From Desulfobacteraceae bacterium (GTDB lineage: Bacteria; Desulfobacterota; DSM-4660; Desulfatiglandales; Desulfatiglandaceae): a DNA stretch of 7,333 bases. Positions 6,097-7,333 of the stretch are shown here, piece after piece. Location: NCBI GenBank assembly GCA_030611815.1, contig JAUWPC010000168.1, positions 1 through 7,333 on the forward strand, given 5' to 3'. Within the stretch, counting starts at the first letter, position 1. Each line of letters begins with the position of its first letter. A model generated the notes under the pieces. It was not told the DNA's origin. It did not search any database and saw nothing but the letters and a program-made list of their open reading frames with translations. Both the position numbers and the translations under genes were made by a program.

Positions 6097-7038
6097 TCAT
6101 GGCGTGTAACGCTCAAGTGATAGGGCAATCATTTTATCCAAAAGATCGGAGAGGGTCATCCCTGCCTCCCGGGCTGCTAATGGAAAAAGGCTGGTCTCGG
6201 TCATTCCCGGGATGGTGTTTATCTCCAAAAGATAGACAGCCTCGTCCCGAATGATCATATCGCTCCGGCTCCACACACTGCATTTAAGGGCCCTGTGCGC
6301 CTTTTTTGCACAGGAAGCCGCCTCTTCCGCAAGGGCCGGGGCAATCGGCGCCGGGCAGATTTCATTTGTTGCGCCGGGTTTGTATTTTGCCTCAAAGTCA
6401 AAAAACTTATACGATATATCCGGTACAATCTCCACAACAGGGAGCGTCTCAAGGGCCTGGTTCCCGAGAACACAGCATGTAATTTCCCTTCCGTCCAAAT
6501 ATTCCTCTGCCATAACTTCCCCATCGTATTGAAATGCCTTTTCTATACCCTCTAAGATCTCCTCCCTGCCGTGTGCTATAGAAACTCCTATGCTTGATCC
6601 CTCGGCCACAGGCTTTATCACTAACGAAGACCCAAGCGTATCAATCAACCGCTCCACTGAAAACCTTTCTCCCTGCTTTAAGATAACCTCCCCGGCCACC
6701 CGAAGACCAACGCCCCTGAAAACATCCTTGGCAATCCTCTTATTCATGGCCATAGCACTCGCCAAGACCCCTGAACCCACAAAAGGGATATGCAGGACAT
6801 CCAACATCCCCTGAACCCGCCCATCCTCTCCGAATTTTCCATGTAACAGGATAAATGCAAGATCAATCTCCGCCTTTTTTTTGATCAATATCTCCAGATC
6901 ATCCCGGGGATCATAGATCGTGACGTCATATCTCTCCCGATTGAGCGCGGTGTAAACCCCCTTACCACTTTTCAGGGAAACCTCTCGTTCACCTGACCAA
7001 CCGCCTGCCAAGACAGCGACCCTTATTTTGTTCTTCAC
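6097..7038 (-). CDS. ddl: D-alanine--D-alanine ligase
   Basis: Ddl joins two D-alanines using ATP to make the dipeptide that ends the peptidoglycan stem; it is a cytoplasmic ATP-grasp enzyme. The 313 residues match the usual 300-320 of the short (DdlB-like) form. Conserved positions are present: E17 in SGEREVS, H66 in LHGKFGEDG, K100 (MNKR), K142 (IKPVAEGSS), the omega loop around FEAKYKPG with Y219, R258 and D260 (SRSD), E272 and N274 (LLEINTIPGMT), and the SLFPLAAREAGM tail. Y219 aligns with E. coli DdlB Y216, in keeping with D-Ala rather than D-lactate as second substrate. The start is GTG at 7038-7036, with GAGAGG (7053-7048) 9 bases upstream; it begins just before the first beta strand (KIRVAVLAGG), as expected. 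It stands alone, outside a murC-ftsQ type cluster. Ddl is normally essential. Confidence 0.96.
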   Translation of the reverse strand: MKNKIRVAVLAGGWSGEREVSLKSGKGVYTALNRERYDVTIYDPRDDLEILIKKKAEIDLAFILLHGKFGEDGRVQGMLDVLHIPFVGSGVLASAMAMNKRIAKDVFRGVGLRVAGEVILKQGERFSVERLIDTLGSSLVIKPVAEGSSIGVSIAHGREEILEGIEKAFQYDGEVMAEEYLDGREITCCVLGNQALETLPVVEIVPDISYKFFDFEAKYKPGATNEICPAPIAPALAEEAASCAKKAHRALKCSVWSRSDMIIRDEAVYLLEINTIPGMTETSLFPLAAREAGMTLSDLLDKMIALSLERYTP

Positions 7039-7071
7039 CCTGGTTTTCCTCTCTTCCTACAAAATTTTTCC

Positions 7072-7086
7072 ATCAAGGTCCTTGAT
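7072..7086. promoter_or_regulatory. 15-bp near-perfect palindrome in the ddl leader
   Basis: ATCAAGG (7072-7078) and CCTTGAT (7080-7086) are exact inverted arms around a single central base, 34 bases upstream of the ddl GTG. With almost no loop it cannot fold well as RNA, so a dimeric DNA-binding protein site is more likely. The regulator is not known. Confidence 0.35.
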
Positions 7087-7132
7087 CCAGCACCTTACAT
7101 AATTCTTCATTGTGCAATGTTCAATATTAAAT

Positions 7133-7168
7133 TCAGACCGCATATCAGACCGTTATAAAGATCCGGTC
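7133..7168. repeat. TCAGACCG direct repeat with adjacent inverted half-site
   Basis: TCAGACCG occurs at 7133-7140 and 7145-7152, a 12-base period. GACCG of the second copy (7148-7152) also forms a perfect inverted pair with CGGTC at 7164-7168, across 11 bases. The second copy touches a possible ddl -10 box, so this may be a tandem binding site for a regulator. Confidence 0.3.
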
Positions 7169-7179
7169 AATCCGATCAG
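7152..7179 (-). promoter_or_regulatory. weak candidate promoter for ddl
   Basis: On the minus strand TATAAC (7157-7152; 5 of 6 to the -10 consensus) lies 16 bases after CTGATC (7179-7174; only 3 of 6 to the -35 consensus). Transcription would begin near 7145 and give a leader of about 107 bases. The weak -35 fits a promoter that needs an activator, or a wrong guess. Confidence 0.22.
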
Positions 7180-7201
7180 ATCAAACATAGGGACTAATAC
7201 C

Positions 7202-7262
7202 AAAAAATTAAACCAACAAAACTGAAAATAGCCAAAAAAGGGAGAAAAAGACAGCTTTTTTG
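7202..7262. other. phased A-tracts (likely bent DNA)
   Basis: Runs of four to six A at 7202-7207, 7225-7228, 7234-7239 and 7245-7249, and a T-run at 7256-7261, are centred about 22, 10, 10.5 and 11.5 bases apart, close to the helical repeat. An off-phase run is at 7218-7221. CAAAAAAG (7233-7240) and CTTTTTTG (7255-7262) also form an 8-bp inverted repeat. Such phasing gives intrinsic curvature, often found upstream of promoters. Confidence 0.35.
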
Positions 7263-7271
7263 AGTTTGCGA

Positions 7272-7293
7272 TTGTGGAATAATTTATCCACAA
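7272..7293. promoter_or_regulatory. inverted repeat containing a consensus DnaA box
   Basis: TTGTGGA (7272-7278) and TCCACAA (7287-7293) are perfect 7-bp inverted arms with an 8-base spacer. The right side contains TTATCCACA (7284-7292), the exact E. coli-type DnaA box; the left side would be the same box with one extra base. It may be an isolated DnaA site or an operator for a gene to the right. Confidence 0.4.
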
Positions 7294-7333
7294 AAAGCTA
7301 AATCGACTTAACTGGATGAATTTGCAACTAATT

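Larger units (their letters stand above)
7039..7333. other. AT-rich non-coding region upstream of ddl
   Basis: No open frame of useful length or recognisable product is seen on either strand, and stops are frequent. The region carries the ddl ribosome site, a short palindrome, a direct repeat next to a possible promoter, helically spaced A-tracts and a DnaA-box-containing inverted repeat, each listed separately. It may also contain control sequences of a gene beyond the right edge. Confidence 0.6.

Noticed and set aside
6097..7038. Van-type D-Ala--D-Lac ligase (glycopeptide resistance)
   Set aside because: The omega-loop tyrosine typical of D-Ala ligases is present (Y219) and there are no vanH, vanX or two-component partners.
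7202..7293. Chromosomal origin of replication
   Set aside because: Only one exact DnaA box is present, there is no dnaA, dnaN, gidA or parAB neighbour, and the flanking gene is ddl. One box is not enough.

Overview
The window reads as an ordinary chromosomal segment of a Gram-negative bacterium of moderate GC content, most likely a deltaproteobacterium (Desulfobacterota). This assignment is an inference. It rests on a tripartite-type RND efflux pair, which needs an inner and outer membrane, and on a decayed receiver-domain tail whose wording resembles the hybrid histidine kinases common in that group. No rRNA, tRNA, CRISPR array, transposase or phage gene was found.

Layout. Positions 1-96 hold the last 31 codons of an unidentified plus-strand gene that runs tail-to-tail into the efflux permease. 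Positions 65-4392 (minus) are a two-gene operon: a periplasmic adaptor (GTG start) followed by an HAE1-type RND permease, joined by a 4-base ATGA overlap. Its control region (about 4393-4610) holds a possible 43-codon leader ORF with a strong ribosome site that ends 2 bases before the adaptor start, a perfect -10 box, and a TTGTC-N4-GACAA dyad lying on the -35 region. This looks like a repressible efflux promoter, but no regulator gene is in view. Diverging from it on the plus strand come a short degenerate TTCA repeat, an unrecognised ORF (4797-5168), and a low-molecular-weight protein tyrosine phosphatase family gene (5185-5700) with its own possible promoter and leader hairpin. The phosphatase has one cysteine only and an unusual P-loop.

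Positions 5701-6096 are a gap holding the decayed end of a receiver domain (5718-5807), an inverted repeat, and a plus-strand intrinsic terminator (6048-6078). Positions 6097-7038 (minus) encode D-alanine--D-alanine ligase (GTG start, intact catalytic residues), apparently monocistronic and outside a division/cell-wall cluster. The 295 bases upstream of ddl are non-coding and AT-rich, with a 15-bp near-perfect palindrome, a direct repeat, phased A-tracts and one consensus DnaA box inside an inverted repeat.

The genes do not form one pathway. The efflux pair exports an unknown compound, the phosphatase probably acts on a signalling or envelope-assembly phosphoprotein, and Ddl makes the peptidoglycan dipeptide. 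I see no convincing undescribed multi-gene system. The items most worth following up are the efflux control region with its leader ORF, the atypical phosphatase with its unknown upstream partner, and the receiver-domain remnant.
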